Shown one piece after another: positions 1 to 7,502 of a DNA stretch of 35,114 nucleotides; position 1 is the stretch's first letter; the number at the start of each line of letters is the position of its first letter. Source of the DNA: Synergistaceae bacterium (lineage in GTDB: Bacteria > Synergistota > Synergistia > Synergistales > Aminobacteriaceae); the NCBI GenBank assembly GCA_031276855.1, contig JAISMH010000180.1, positions 1 to 35,114 on the forward strand, read 5' to 3'. Below the pieces are notes generated by a model. It was not told the origin of the DNA and made no database searches. It saw nothing but the letters and a program-made list of their open reading frames with translations. Position numbers and translations under genes: made by a program.

Positions 1-69
1 CAGTCCGGCACGGCAATGACCGCCCAAGCCAACGCCCTCCCTCAGAACGTCCTTTCGCTGCTGAGGTGA
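1..69 (+). CDS. Flagellin, C-terminal fragment (partial)
   Basis: The window opens inside a reading frame that encodes 22 residues and ends at TGA 67-69. The peptide contains TAMTAQANALPQNVLSLLR, which matches the well-known flagellin C-terminus (AMLAQANQxPQxVLxLL). This D0 helix packs inside the flagellar filament and is needed for export and polymerisation. The rest of the gene lies upstream of the window. It implies a motile organism. The match is short but characteristic. Confidence 0.8.
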   Translation, partial: QSGTAMTAQANALPQNVLSLLR

Positions 70-115
70 GCCGGGGGCGAAGACCATTTGCGGTAGCGAA
101 GTTGTACATCGAGAT

Positions 116-142
116 TGACATCCTCACCAAATGTCATTTTTT
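116..142 (+). terminator. Probable intrinsic terminator of the flagellin gene
   Basis: A 6-bp stem (TGACAT 116-121 pairing with ATGTCA 131-136, 9-nt loop) is followed directly by six T (137-142). The stem is weak, but the T-tract and the place after the flagellin stop fit a Rho-independent terminator. The T-tract also begins a repeat shared with 19045-19068. Confidence 0.45.
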
Positions 143-160
143 AAGCTGATTCACTGTCTC
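137..160 (+). repeat. Dispersed 24-bp repeat, copy 1
   Basis: The 24 bases starting TTTTTTAAGCTGATT and ending ACTGTCTC recur at 19045-19068 with two mismatches. Both copies follow the 3' end of a plus-strand gene. A separate 8-bp hairpin (CAGCCCGG 191-198 with CCGGGCTG 210-217) lies downstream, without a T-tract. Apart from these and the promoter at 263-290 I see nothing in 70-327. Confidence 0.5.
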
Positions 161-262
161 CAAAGTGTTGATGAAATAATTGTACGCGGGCAGCCCGGCA
201 GAAAACCGTCCGGGCTGTCCGTCCGTGGCCGCAGCCTGCTGATTGGGGTCGAAGATTCGCCC

Positions 263-290
263 TTGCCAATAAAAATGCCTGGTCTATAAT
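263..290 (+). promoter_or_regulatory. Promoter for the buk-ptb-buk cluster
   Basis: TTGCCA (263-268), a 16-bp spacer and a perfect TATAAT (285-290) make a good sigma-70-type promoter. It would place the transcript start near 297, about 30 nt before the ATG at 328, which has an AGGAGG site at 314-319. Confidence 0.6.
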
Positions 291-327
291 CAGGAATATT
301 ACAAAATTTTTTCAGGAGGCTGACTCT

Positions 328-1419
328 ATGGCGTACTCCATTTTGACTGTCAATCCCGGTTCGACCAGCACGAAAGTCGCGGTTTTCCGCGGCGAGGAGG
401 AGGTATGGAACGAGACGCTCCGGCATCCCGCCGACGATCTGGCGGCTTTCGGATCCGTGACGGAGCAGTTCGGCTTTCGGCTGGGGACGATACGGACCCT
501 CGTCGAAAAGTACGGCGGAGGAAAATTCGACGCCGTCGTCGGGCGTGGGGGAGTTATCGATCCGCTGCCCGGCGGGACGTTTCATGTGGACAGGCTCCTC
601 GTCGAGCGGCTGAAGCTCGGCAAGCCCTGGGAACACGCTTCGAACCTCGGCGGCATTCTGGCGGAGGCGCTCGCCTCCGAATGGGATGTCCCCGCGTTCA
701 TCGTGGATCCGGTCTGCGTCGACGAGATGGTGCCGGAGGCGAAAATCACGGGCCTGCCGGAACTGCCGAAATCCTCGTTCTCCCACGCGCTCAACACCAA
801 GGCGACGGTGCGCCGCGCCGCCCGCGAAATGGGCAGGGCCTGGGACGACCTTTGCTGCATCGTCGTTCATCTGGGCGGCGGTGTCAGCATCTCCGCCCAC
901 CGCCGCGGCCGCATCGCCGACACGAACAACGTGAACGAATGCGGCCCGTTTTCGCCCGAACGCGCGGGCGGGGCACCCGTCGGGGCGCTGGCGCGTCTCT
1001 GTTTCAGCGGACGGTGCGGCGAAAAGGAGATACGGCGCAAGATCGCGGGGATGGGAGGGCTGAGAGCCCATCTCGGCACCAGCGACATGCGCGAGGTCCT
1101 GAAAATAATGGCGGAGGGAGGGGAAAAAGGGGAAAAAGCCGCTCTGCTCTACCGCGCGATGGCGTGGCATATCGCGAAGGAAGTCGGGGCTCAGGCCGTG
1201 TCCATGGGAGAGAAGACCGACGCGATTCTCTTCACCGGCGGAATCGCGTACGATTCGGGGTTCGTCCGCCTGATTCAGGAGCGCGTGCAGTGGATCGCCC
1301 CCTGCCTCGTCTATCCGGGAGAGGACGAAATGCTGGCGCTGGCGCAGGGCGCGCTCCGCGTCCTGTCCGGAGAGGAGGAGGCAAAGCGATACGGCGACTA
1401 CGCGCTGAAAGATTGCTGA
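328..1419 (+). CDS. buk: Butyrate kinase (first copy)
   Basis: This 363-residue cytoplasmic protein is a member of the acetokinase/ASKHA family. It interconverts acyl phosphate plus ADP with carboxylate plus ATP, the ATP-yielding last step of butyrate or branched-chain acid formation. Visible motifs are the N-terminal phosphate loop NPGSTSTKVAVF (about residues 9-20), GRGG near 72, the HLGGGVS loop, the ERAGG segment and the late FTGGIAY adenosine loop. The length is normal for butyrate kinase (about 355-365). The ATG follows AGGAGG by 8 nt. It is the first gene of a cluster with phosphate butyryltransferase and a second kinase. Whether the true substrate is butyryl, isobutyryl or isovaleryl phosphate cannot be read from sequence; amino-acid fermenters often use the branched ones. 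Confidence 0.93.
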   Translation: MAYSILTVNPGSTSTKVAVFRGEEEVWNETLRHPADDLAAFGSVTEQFGFRLGTIRTLVEKYGGGKFDAVVGRGGVIDPLPGGTFHVDRLLVERLKLGKPWEHASNLGGILAEALASEWDVPAFIVDPVCVDEMVPEAKITGLPELPKSSFSHALNTKATVRRAAREMGRAWDDLCCIVVHLGGGVSISAHRRGRIADTNNVNECGPFSPERAGGAPVGALARLCFSGRCGEKEIRRKIAGMGGLRAHLGTSDMREVLKIMAEGGEKGEKAALLYRAMAWHIAKEVGAQAVSMGEKTDAILFTGGIAYDSGFVRLIQERVQWIAPCLVYPGEDEMLALAQGALRVLSGEEEAKRYGDYALKDC

Positions 1420-1460
1420 TTATGTAAAATCAAATATAGAAATATAGGAGGCTGTTGAGG

Positions 1461-2384
1461 ATGGAACAGATTCGTTCGCTCTCGCATATGATTGAAGAGG
1501 CAAAAAAACTTTGTTCTGTTGTAGGCAAAAAACGTCTTGCCGTCGCGATGGCGGAGGACGCGGGGCTGATTGCGGCCATCGAGGAAGCCCGCAGGGACGG
1601 GCTCGTCGAGGCCACGCTGGTCGGCAGCGTTCCGACGATGAAGGCGGCCATCGCCGAGGCCGGGGCAAATGAAAACGACTATGTGCTTATCGACGAAAAG
1701 AACGAGGCCCGGTGCGGGCTCGTCGCCGTCGCGGAGGTTTCCTCGAAGCGCGCCGATATTTATATGAAGGGGCAGCTCCACACGGATCATTTTCTGCGCG
1801 GAATGCTGAACAAGGAGGTCGGCCTGCGGAGCGGCAGGGTCATCTCGCATTGCTATTTCCATGAAATCGAGGGCTACGACCGCATCATATTCATCGCCGA
1901 CGCCGCGTTCAACACCTATCCCAGTCTGAGGCAGAAGGCCGACATTCTGCAGAACACCGTCAACTTCGCCCGCGCCCTCGGCGTGCAGTGCCCGAAGGTC
2001 GCCTGCCTCGCCGCCGTCGAGGTCGTGAACCCCGACATGCCCTGCACGATAGACGCGGCGGCGCTCACCCTGATGGGGCAGAGGGGACAGCTCAAAAACT
2101 GCGTCGTGGACGGGCCTTTGGCGCTCGACAACGCCATCAACGAAGAGGCGTCGAGAATCAAGAAGATCACGTCTCCCGTGGCCGGCAAGGCCGACATCCT
2201 TCTGGTTCCGACTATCGACGACGGCAACATGCTGGCGAAATCGGTCGTCTATTTCTCCAAAAACGAGACGGCCGGCCTCATGGTCGGCGCCGCCGCGCCC
2301 GTCATCCTGACAAGCCGGTCGGACTCCCCGCGCACGAAAATGCTCTCCATCGCCGCGGCTATCATGATGGCCGCGCACTCTTAG
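1461..2384 (+). CDS. ptb: Phosphate butyryltransferase
   Basis: This 307-residue cytoplasmic enzyme of the phosphate acetyl/butyryltransferase family transfers the acyl group from CoA to phosphate and so feeds the adjacent kinases. Family features are the early MAEDAGLIAAIEEA segment, NPDMPCTIDAAAL in the middle, and the C-terminal GAAAPVILTSRSDS signature. The ATG at 1461 lies 9 nt after AGGAGG (1446-1451); an in-frame TTG at 1455 is too close to that site. Only 41 bp separate it from the upstream buk and 32 bp from the downstream one, so one operon is likely. Confidence 0.93.
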   Translation: MEQIRSLSHMIEEAKKLCSVVGKKRLAVAMAEDAGLIAAIEEARRDGLVEATLVGSVPTMKAAIAEAGANENDYVLIDEKNEARCGLVAVAEVSSKRADIYMKGQLHTDHFLRGMLNKEVGLRSGRVISHCYFHEIEGYDRIIFIADAAFNTYPSLRQKADILQNTVNFARALGVQCPKVACLAAVEVVNPDMPCTIDAAALTLMGQRGQLKNCVVDGPLALDNAINEEASRIKKITSPVAGKADILLVPTIDDGNMLAKSVVYFSKNETAGLMVGAAAPVILTSRSDSPRTKMLSIAAAIMMAAHS

Positions 2385-2416
2385 GGCGGGATTCCTTCGC
2401 CTGAGGACTTTTACGA

Positions 2417-3508
2417 ATGAAAATCTTTGTCGTCAACCCCGGTTCGACCAGTACGAAAATCGCCCTCTGCGAGGACGAAAAATGCCTCTGGGCGGACACG
2501 CAGCGCTATGACGCGGCCGTGATAGAGCGGTTCGGTTCGGTCATGGAACAGGAAGGGTTCCGTTTCGACGCCATCATGAAGGCGCTGGAATCCAAAAACG
2601 TCAGCCCCGGGGATTTTGCCGCCGTCGTGGGGCGGGGCGGGCTCATGAAGCCCGCCCGCGGCGGAACTTACATCGTCAACCAACTCATGCTGGACGACCT
2701 GCGGAACGGCACGCACGCCAGCAACCTGGGAGCGCCTCTGGCCGTCCGCTTCGCCCGGGCCGCCGGGAACATTCCCGCCTTCATCGTCGATCCCGTCGTG
2801 GTGGACGAACTGGCCGACGAAGCGCGCCTGTCGGGCCTGCCGGAGATGCCGCGGGTTTCCATCTTCCACGCCCTCAATCAGAAGGCCGTGGCGCGCCGCG
2901 CCGCCGCCGAGCTGAAAAAACCCCTGACGGAGTGCGGCTTCGTCGTCGCCCACATGGGCGGGGGGGTTTCGGTCGGGGCTCACGAAAGGGGGCGCGTCAT
3001 CGACGTCAACAACGCGCTGGACGGGGACGGCCCGATGTCGCCGGAGCGCTCGGGAAGCCTGCCCTCGGGCGGGCTGATTTCCCTCTGTTTCAGCGGCCGC
3101 TGCACTCTGGAGGAGGTCGAGAAGAAGATCAACGGCAGGGGCGGGCTCGTCGCGCACCTCGGCACCAACGACCTCCGAGAAGTCGAGAAGCGGATCGAGG
3201 CGGGCGATTCTCACGCGGCCCTCGTTTTCGAGGCCCTGTGCCTCCAGTGCGCGAAAGAAATCGGAAGGTGCGCCGCCGTCCTGAAGGGCCGGGTCGACGC
3301 CATAGTCCTGACGGGCGGACTGGCGTACAGCGACAGGCTCTGCGCGTTCCTGACCTCCCGTACGGAATTCATCGCTCCCGTCCTGCGCTATCCCGGAGAG
3401 GACGAAATGCGGGCCCTTGCCGAGGGGGCGCTCCGTGTGCTCCGCGGCGAAGAGCCTTCTCTGGAATATGGGGCCGAGGGAATTCGGGCCGGCGAAAAAA
3501 TAAAATAA
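2417..3508 (+). CDS. buk: Butyrate kinase (second, diverged copy)
   Basis: This 363-residue protein has the same length and motif order as the gene at 328: NPGSTSTKIAL, GRGG, HMGGGVSVGAH, ERSGSLPSGG, LTGGLAY and a PGEDEMRALAEGALRV tail. By eye roughly half the residues differ between the two copies, so this is not a recent duplication. The diverged positions include the loop after ERAGG/ERSGS, which may reflect a different acyl preference. The SD is weaker (GAGGA, about 8-10 nt before ATG). It most likely forms acyl phosphate-derived ATP with ptb in branched-chain amino acid catabolism, but substrate specificity is inferred. Confidence 0.9.
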   Translation: MKIFVVNPGSTSTKIALCEDEKCLWADTQRYDAAVIERFGSVMEQEGFRFDAIMKALESKNVSPGDFAAVVGRGGLMKPARGGTYIVNQLMLDDLRNGTHASNLGAPLAVRFARAAGNIPAFIVDPVVVDELADEARLSGLPEMPRVSIFHALNQKAVARRAAAELKKPLTECGFVVAHMGGGVSVGAHERGRVIDVNNALDGDGPMSPERSGSLPSGGLISLCFSGRCTLEEVEKKINGRGGLVAHLGTNDLREVEKRIEAGDSHAALVFEALCLQCAKEIGRCAAVLKGRVDAIVLTGGLAYSDRLCAFLTSRTEFIAPVLRYPGEDEMRALAEGALRVLRGEEPSLEYGAEGIRAGEKIK

Positions 3509-3533
3509 ATAAAAGGGCGGTGCTCATATTCTT

Positions 3534-4613
3534 ATGGAACGAACGACGATTGCTTACGACAAGCTCTGCGCTTACATGGCGGACATGCTGGAAAAGGGTC
3601 TGAAATACCCGAAAGAGAGCGCGGAGATCACGGCGAAGGCCTTGGTCGAGGCCGACGCGCGCGGGCATTCCTCGCACGGCGTGGCCCGCATCAAGCTCTA
3701 CCATGACGAAGTCCACGACGGAAGGAGCCACCCCGAGGCGGTCGCGGAGATCGTTCACGAGACGCCCGTCTCTCTGGTCATTCAGGGCAACGCCGCGCCG
3801 GGGTTTCCCGTCTCCCGGACGGCCGTGGATCGGACCCTCGAAAAGGCGGAAGCGTCCGGCATCTGCATGACGGCCGTCCGGGACTCCTGCCATTTCGGTA
3901 TGGCGGGGTACTGGGCGGAACAGATAGCGGATCGGGGCATGATCGGATGGGTCTTCACCAACACGCTGCGCGCGAGCATTCCGACCTTCGGGCGGGAGCG
4001 GCTTTTGGGCACCAACCCGATCTGCGTGGCCGTCCCCATCGGGCGCAGGCCGCATTTCATGCTGGACATGGCGACGACGACCGTGCCTCTCGGCAAGATC
4101 GAGGTCGCGGCGCGGCGCGGCGGCGTCATGCCGGTGGGCTGGGCCGTGGACGTCGACGGAAAGGACACGACCGACGCGGTCAGCGTCGCGGAGGCCAACC
4201 GCTTCGACAAGAACCCCATGGGCGGCCAGCTCTTCCTGGGCGGGGCTACGGAGACGCTCGGCGGGCACAAAGGCTACGGGCTCGGCCTTCTGGTGGAAAT
4301 ATTCACCGCCGGACTGTCCCTGGGTACGGCGTCCTTCGACACGTACAAAGAACACTGCGGCATATGCCACTACTTCCAGGCGACGCGCCTCGACCTCTTC
4401 GGGGACCCGGAACGCCTTCGGAGCCACATCGCCGGAATGCTCGACCGCATCAAAAACAGCCGAAAAGCCGAAGGTCAGGAGCGCGTCTACATTCACGGCG
4501 AAAAAGAATTCGAGCGGCGGGAGAAGTCTCTGAAAGAAGGCGTCTGGCTCGACCCCGCCACATGGAAACGCCTCGACGACTACGCCGACCTCTTCAAACT
4601 CGAACGCTTATGA
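3534..4613 (+). CDS. Ldh_2 family NAD(P)-dependent dehydrogenase (malate/lactate/sulfolactate type)
   Basis: This 359-residue protein belongs to the Ldh_2 family, which has a novel NAD(P) fold and is not a classical Rossmann malate dehydrogenase. Family marks are ARGHSSHGVARIK near residue 45, the SCHFGMAGYWA segment near 122, LGTNPICVAVP near 159, LDMATTTVPLGKI and GGHKGYGLGLLVEI near 245. Members reduce 2-oxoacids such as oxaloacetate, pyruvate, ureidoglycolate or sulfopyruvate, so the substrate is open. It starts 25 bp after the second buk, suggesting co-transcription. In this setting it may reduce a 2-oxo acid derived from amino acids and recycle NAD, which is inference. Confidence 0.85.
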   Translation: MERTTIAYDKLCAYMADMLEKGLKYPKESAEITAKALVEADARGHSSHGVARIKLYHDEVHDGRSHPEAVAEIVHETPVSLVIQGNAAPGFPVSRTAVDRTLEKAEASGICMTAVRDSCHFGMAGYWAEQIADRGMIGWVFTNTLRASIPTFGRERLLGTNPICVAVPIGRRPHFMLDMATTTVPLGKIEVAARRGGVMPVGWAVDVDGKDTTDAVSVAEANRFDKNPMGGQLFLGGATETLGGHKGYGLGLLVEIFTAGLSLGTASFDTYKEHCGICHYFQATRLDLFGDPERLRSHIAGMLDRIKNSRKAEGQERVYIHGEKEFERREKSLKEGVWLDPATWKRLDDYADLFKLERL

Positions 4614-4623
4614 AGTTTCGATT

Positions 4624-4632
4624 TGGTATAAT
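4624..4632 (+). promoter_or_regulatory. Extended -10 promoter element
   Basis: TGGTATAAT is a perfect extended -10 (TGnTATAAT), 11 bp after the stop of the dehydrogenase gene. No good -35 is visible, as is common for extended -10 promoters. It would drive the exported coiled-coil protein starting at 4721, with a leader of about 80 nt. Confidence 0.5.
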
Positions 4633-4649
4633 ACTTCGCGATGAGACTC

Positions 4650-4681
4650 GAAAATAAGATTTGAAAATAAGATTTGAAAAT
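4650..4681 (+). repeat. 13-bp tandem duplication in the leader of the coiled-coil gene
   Basis: GAAAATAAGATTT occurs at 4650-4662 and 4663-4675, followed by a partial third copy GAAAAT (4676-4681). The array is AT-rich in a GC-rich setting and lies between the extended -10 element and the chosen ATG at 4721. Confidence 0.75.
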
Positions 4682-4720
4682 GAAAGGTCGGCTTCGCTGC
4701 GAAAGGGGTATTTTACGCGA

Positions 4721-5539
4721 ATGACGGAAAAGAGAAAAAAGAAGAAAACGATCGAAGGCCGCGCGTTCCGTCTTTTGGCGGTTTTGGCGTTCATCGGTTT
4801 TTGGGGAGCGTTCGGTTTCTGGGGAACGCGGGGAACGCCCGCCGAGGCGGCGGGAATCGAGGAACGGATTCTCAAAGCCTGGACGCGCTCCGAGGAGCGT
4901 TCCGAGGGCAGCGGGATTCAGACGGTGGAGATCGAGGTGACGTACTACTCGGCCGAATACATCGAGGCCCTCGTCCGCGCGGAGGCCGAAAAGAACCTCT
5001 GGACCAAGGACGAAGAGGAACGCTACCGCTACAACCTCCTGAAGGTCCTCAACCTCGACGAGCGAATCGCGTTCCACGTGAGCTTCAACACGACGGGGAC
5101 GCCGGTCTATTTGCAGCCCTTCGACAAACACCTCAGGCTTTACGTCGGAAAAAGGACTCTGGAACCCGTCGATTACGACAAACGTTTCAATTTCAAATTG
5201 CAGGGGCGGCGCGACGGAATGATCTGGTTTCCCCGTTACGACGAAAAGACGGGCAAAAATCTTCTGGAGGGCGTCAAAGACCTGCGTCTTTCCGTCAGCG
5301 GCTCCATCAGCCAGGCGACGACGAGGGCGGGCAATCTCCTTTTCGTGTGGGACATCACCGGGGACGACCCCTCCATCCTGAACAAAGGGACGGCCGCGGC
5401 ACGGTTGGAGCTGGATCGCCTCATCAGGCGTCTTGAAAAGCTGAACGCGGACCGAGCCGGACTCCAGAAGCAGATCGACGCTCTGGACGAGGAACTGGCC
5501 GCTATCGACGCCCGCGTGGACGAGCTGCAGCGGCAGTAG
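4721..5539 (+). CDS. Exported or membrane-anchored coiled-coil protein of unknown function
   Basis: I do not recognise a family. The 272-residue protein begins with a strongly basic stretch (MTEKRKKKK), then a hydrophobic segment around residues 17-35 and an AEAAG site that could be cleaved by signal peptidase, so most of it should lie outside the cytoplasm. The middle is charged and likely beta-rich. The last 50 residues form a clear coiled coil (LDRLIRRLEKLNADRAGLQK and on to DELQRQ). The frame stays open upstream to a TTG at 4661, but ATG 4721 is preferred because it gives a normal signal peptide and follows GAAAGGGG (4701-4708). It has its own promoter and stands alone before pfkA. Confidence 0.65.
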   Translation: MTEKRKKKKTIEGRAFRLLAVLAFIGFWGAFGFWGTRGTPAEAAGIEERILKAWTRSEERSEGSGIQTVEIEVTYYSAEYIEALVRAEAEKNLWTKDEEERYRYNLLKVLNLDERIAFHVSFNTTGTPVYLQPFDKHLRLYVGKRTLEPVDYDKRFNFKLQGRRDGMIWFPRYDEKTGKNLLEGVKDLRLSVSGSISQATTRAGNLLFVWDITGDDPSILNKGTAAARLELDRLIRRLEKLNADRAGLQKQIDALDEELAAIDARVDELQRQ

Positions 5540-5550
5540 GGTTCTCGGAC

Positions 5551-5578
5551 GAGGGCGTGTGTTCCGTTTCGCGCCCTC
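5551..5578 (+). terminator. Hairpin after the coiled-coil gene, possible terminator
   Basis: GAGGGCG (5551-5557) pairs with CGCCCTC (5572-5578) across a 14-nt loop. It starts 11 bp after the stop codon. The following ACTATTTCTCGTT is only weakly T-rich, so termination is uncertain. Confidence 0.35.
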
Positions 5579-5610
5579 CACTATTTCTCGTTAGGGGAGG
5601 CTACATCAGA

Positions 5611-6567
5611 ATGAAACGCATCGCGGTGTTGACCAGCGGAGGGGATTCTCCGGGCATGAACGCGGCTATCCGGGCCGTCGTGAGGACGTCTATTTTCAAC
5701 GATAAGGAGTGCATCGGCGTGATGCGGGGATACGAGGGCCTCATCGACGGGGAATACGTCTCGCTGAACCGGGCCTCCGTGGGCGGAATCCTCCACCGGG
5801 GCGGGACGATTCTGAAAACGGCGCGCAGCGAACGCTTCAAAACCGAGGAAGGCCGCGGCACCGCCATCGCGAAAATGCGGGAGGCCGGCATAGAGGGCCT
5901 GGTCGTGGTCGGCGGGGACGGCTCTTTTCACGGGGCCAAGCTGTTGCACGAAATGGGAATGCCCACCATCGGGATTCCGGGAACGATCGACAACGACGTG
6001 GCGGGCACGGACGAGACCATCGGCTTCGACACGGCGGTCAACACGGCCCTCGAAGCCGTGATGCGGCTTCGGGACACGGCTTCGAGTCACGACCGCCTCT
6101 TCATCGTCGAGGTCATGGGGCGGAACGCGGGTTTTCTGGCCCTGGAGGTCGCCGTGGCCGCGGGCGCCGAGTACGTCGTGGTGCCGGAACTGCCCCTCTC
6201 CATCGGGAACCTTTGCCAGAAACTCCGGGCGTCGCATGAAATCAGAAAAAGCCACACCCTGATTATCCTGGCCGAGGGCGTCATGACGGCCAACGAAATG
6301 AAGAGCAAGCTGCAGGACACGGGCGGCTACGACGCGCGCGTTACGGTGCTGGGCTATATCCAGAGGGGAGGGAGCCCCACCTCTTTCGACACGATCCTCG
6401 CCTCCCGCATGGGCGCTTACGCGACGGAATCCCTTCTGATCGGGAAGTCGGGCGTGATGGTCGGAAACGTGAATCACCGGATGACCCTGAGCGATCTCGA
6501 GCGCTCCTGGACAGAGCAGAAATTCCTCAGCCCGGAGCTTTTGGGTCTCATGGAAAAACTGAACTGA
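5611..6567 (+). CDS. pfkA: 6-phosphofructokinase (ATP-dependent)
   Basis: This 318-residue enzyme is close to the usual 320. It phosphorylates fructose 6-phosphate to the 1,6-bisphosphate in glycolysis. Motifs are TSGGDSPGMNAAIR at the N-terminus, VVGGDGSFHGA (the GGDGS form typical of ATP-using rather than PPi-using enzymes), PGTIDNDVAGTDETIGFDTA with the catalytic aspartates, EVMGRNAGFLAL and a late GYIQRGGSPTSFD. The frame is open to 5557, but ATG 5611 is chosen because it follows AGGGGAGG (5593-5600) and begins with the family's MKRIAVLTSGGD. Confidence 0.95.
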   Translation: MKRIAVLTSGGDSPGMNAAIRAVVRTSIFNDKECIGVMRGYEGLIDGEYVSLNRASVGGILHRGGTILKTARSERFKTEEGRGTAIAKMREAGIEGLVVVGGDGSFHGAKLLHEMGMPTIGIPGTIDNDVAGTDETIGFDTAVNTALEAVMRLRDTASSHDRLFIVEVMGRNAGFLALEVAVAAGAEYVVVPELPLSIGNLCQKLRASHEIRKSHTLIILAEGVMTANEMKSKLQDTGGYDARVTVLGYIQRGGSPTSFDTILASRMGAYATESLLIGKSGVMVGNVNHRMTLSDLERSWTEQKFLSPELLGLMEKLN

Positions 6568-6571
6568 AGCG

Positions 6572-6627
6572 GCGCATGTAAAAACATGAGGCGCATGTAA
6601 GACATGAGGCGAATGTAAAGACATGAA
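6572..6627 (+). repeat. Three tandem 18-19 bp units carrying ATG-TAA, before a start codon
   Basis: The units are GCGCATGTAAAAACATGAG (6572-6590), GCGCATGTAAGACATGAG (6591-6608) and GCGAATGTAAAGACATGAA (6609-6627). Each contains ATGTAA, a start directly followed by a stop. The ATG of the third ACATGA is the real start of the next gene at 6623. The first two ACATGA sites open four-codon frames ending in the next unit's TAA. Confidence 0.85.
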
Positions 6628-7501
6628 TTTTGCCGCGCTGCAGAGTATCGTCGCGTCCGACTCCCGATCGCGCGGTGCGCCGGCTCTGTGCCGGCCGGAG
6701 TTTTTGCGCGGCGCCCTCCGCCTTTTGACCGAATCCTCCCGAATTGTCATCATCACCGGTTTTTACGTTCAGGACGCCGGCGCTCCGGAGACGGACGGAC
6801 CGCCGGGCGCCGTCGTTTTGGGACGCGCTCTGGAGCGGGCGGGCAAAAGCGCAGTCCTGCTGACCGACGGCCTCAATTACGACGCGCTCGCCGCCTGCTC
6901 GCGAAGCGTCGGAGGCCCCGCCGCCGTCCGCGCGGACAGTCCCGGCGAGGTCGATAAAGCGGCGGCAGGCGGCGCGGAATTCGGAGAGGCGGAAGCCGGC
7001 GGGGCGCTCCTGGTCTTTATCGAGCGCCCGGGACACGCGGCCGACGGGCGCTATTACCACATGAGGGGCCGTGACATCAGCGCCGTCGCCGCGCCGCTGG
7101 ACCGGGCGGCGGACTCCGCCCTCGCCCGGGGCGTTCCCGTGCTGGGCGTGGGCGACGGCGGAAACGAAGCCGGAATGGGCGCTTTGTACGAGGGGCTGGC
7201 CGAAAAAATGCCGGGCTACGCGTGCTGCCTCTCCAGGGTGCCCGCCACCGTCTGCCTTCCCGCGGATGTCTCGAACTGGGGGGCTTATGCCCTCGCGGCG
7301 CTTCTGTCGGCCTCTGGGCGCCGATGGCTGGGGCTCGGCGACGGCGAAGAGGCCGCGATGCTGGAGGCGCTTTTGCGCGCCGGGGCGGTAGACGGCACTT
7401 CCGGAACGCCCGCGATGTCGGTGGACGGCGTTTCCTTATCCGAGCTGAACGAAAAAAATATTCAGATCAAAAATTGGTATTTGGAGAATTTTCGGGTATA
7501 A
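6623..7501 (+). CDS. D-glutamate cyclase-like (DUF4392) protein
   Basis: This 292-residue protein resembles the DUF4392 / D-glutamate cyclase family, which in characterised members converts D-glutamate to 5-oxo-D-proline. Supporting segments are RIVIITGFYV near residue 40, ETDGPPGAVVLGRALERAGK with the typical TDGPPGA, the paired KSAVLLTDGLNYDAL strand, FIERPGHAADGRYYHMRG, VGDGGNEAGMGAL and the late ADVSNWGAYALAALL. The function is inferred from family resemblance. The start is ATG 6623; GAGG at 6606-6609 is 13 nt away, so the SD is poor and the triplicated leader may matter for translation. Its stop TAA overlaps the next gene's ATG by one base. Confidence 0.72.
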   Translation: MNFAALQSIVASDSRSRGAPALCRPEFLRGALRLLTESSRIVIITGFYVQDAGAPETDGPPGAVVLGRALERAGKSAVLLTDGLNYDALAACSRSVGGPAAVRADSPGEVDKAAAGGAEFGEAEAGGALLVFIERPGHAADGRYYHMRGRDISAVAAPLDRAADSALARGVPVLGVGDGGNEAGMGALYEGLAEKMPGYACCLSRVPATVCLPADVSNWGAYALAALLSASGRRWLGLGDGEEAAMLEALLRAGAVDGTSGTPAMSVDGVSLSELNEKNIQIKNWYLENFRV

Positions 7502-7502
7502 T
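7474..7502 (+). promoter_or_regulatory. Possible internal promoter at the cyclase/membrane-protein junction
   Basis: TTGGTA (7474-7479), 17 bp, TATAAT (7497-7502) fits a sigma-70 promoter. The -10 overlaps the stop and start codons at 7499-7503, so a transcript from it would begin inside the next gene. It may be chance in a stop-start TATAATG string. Confidence 0.3.
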
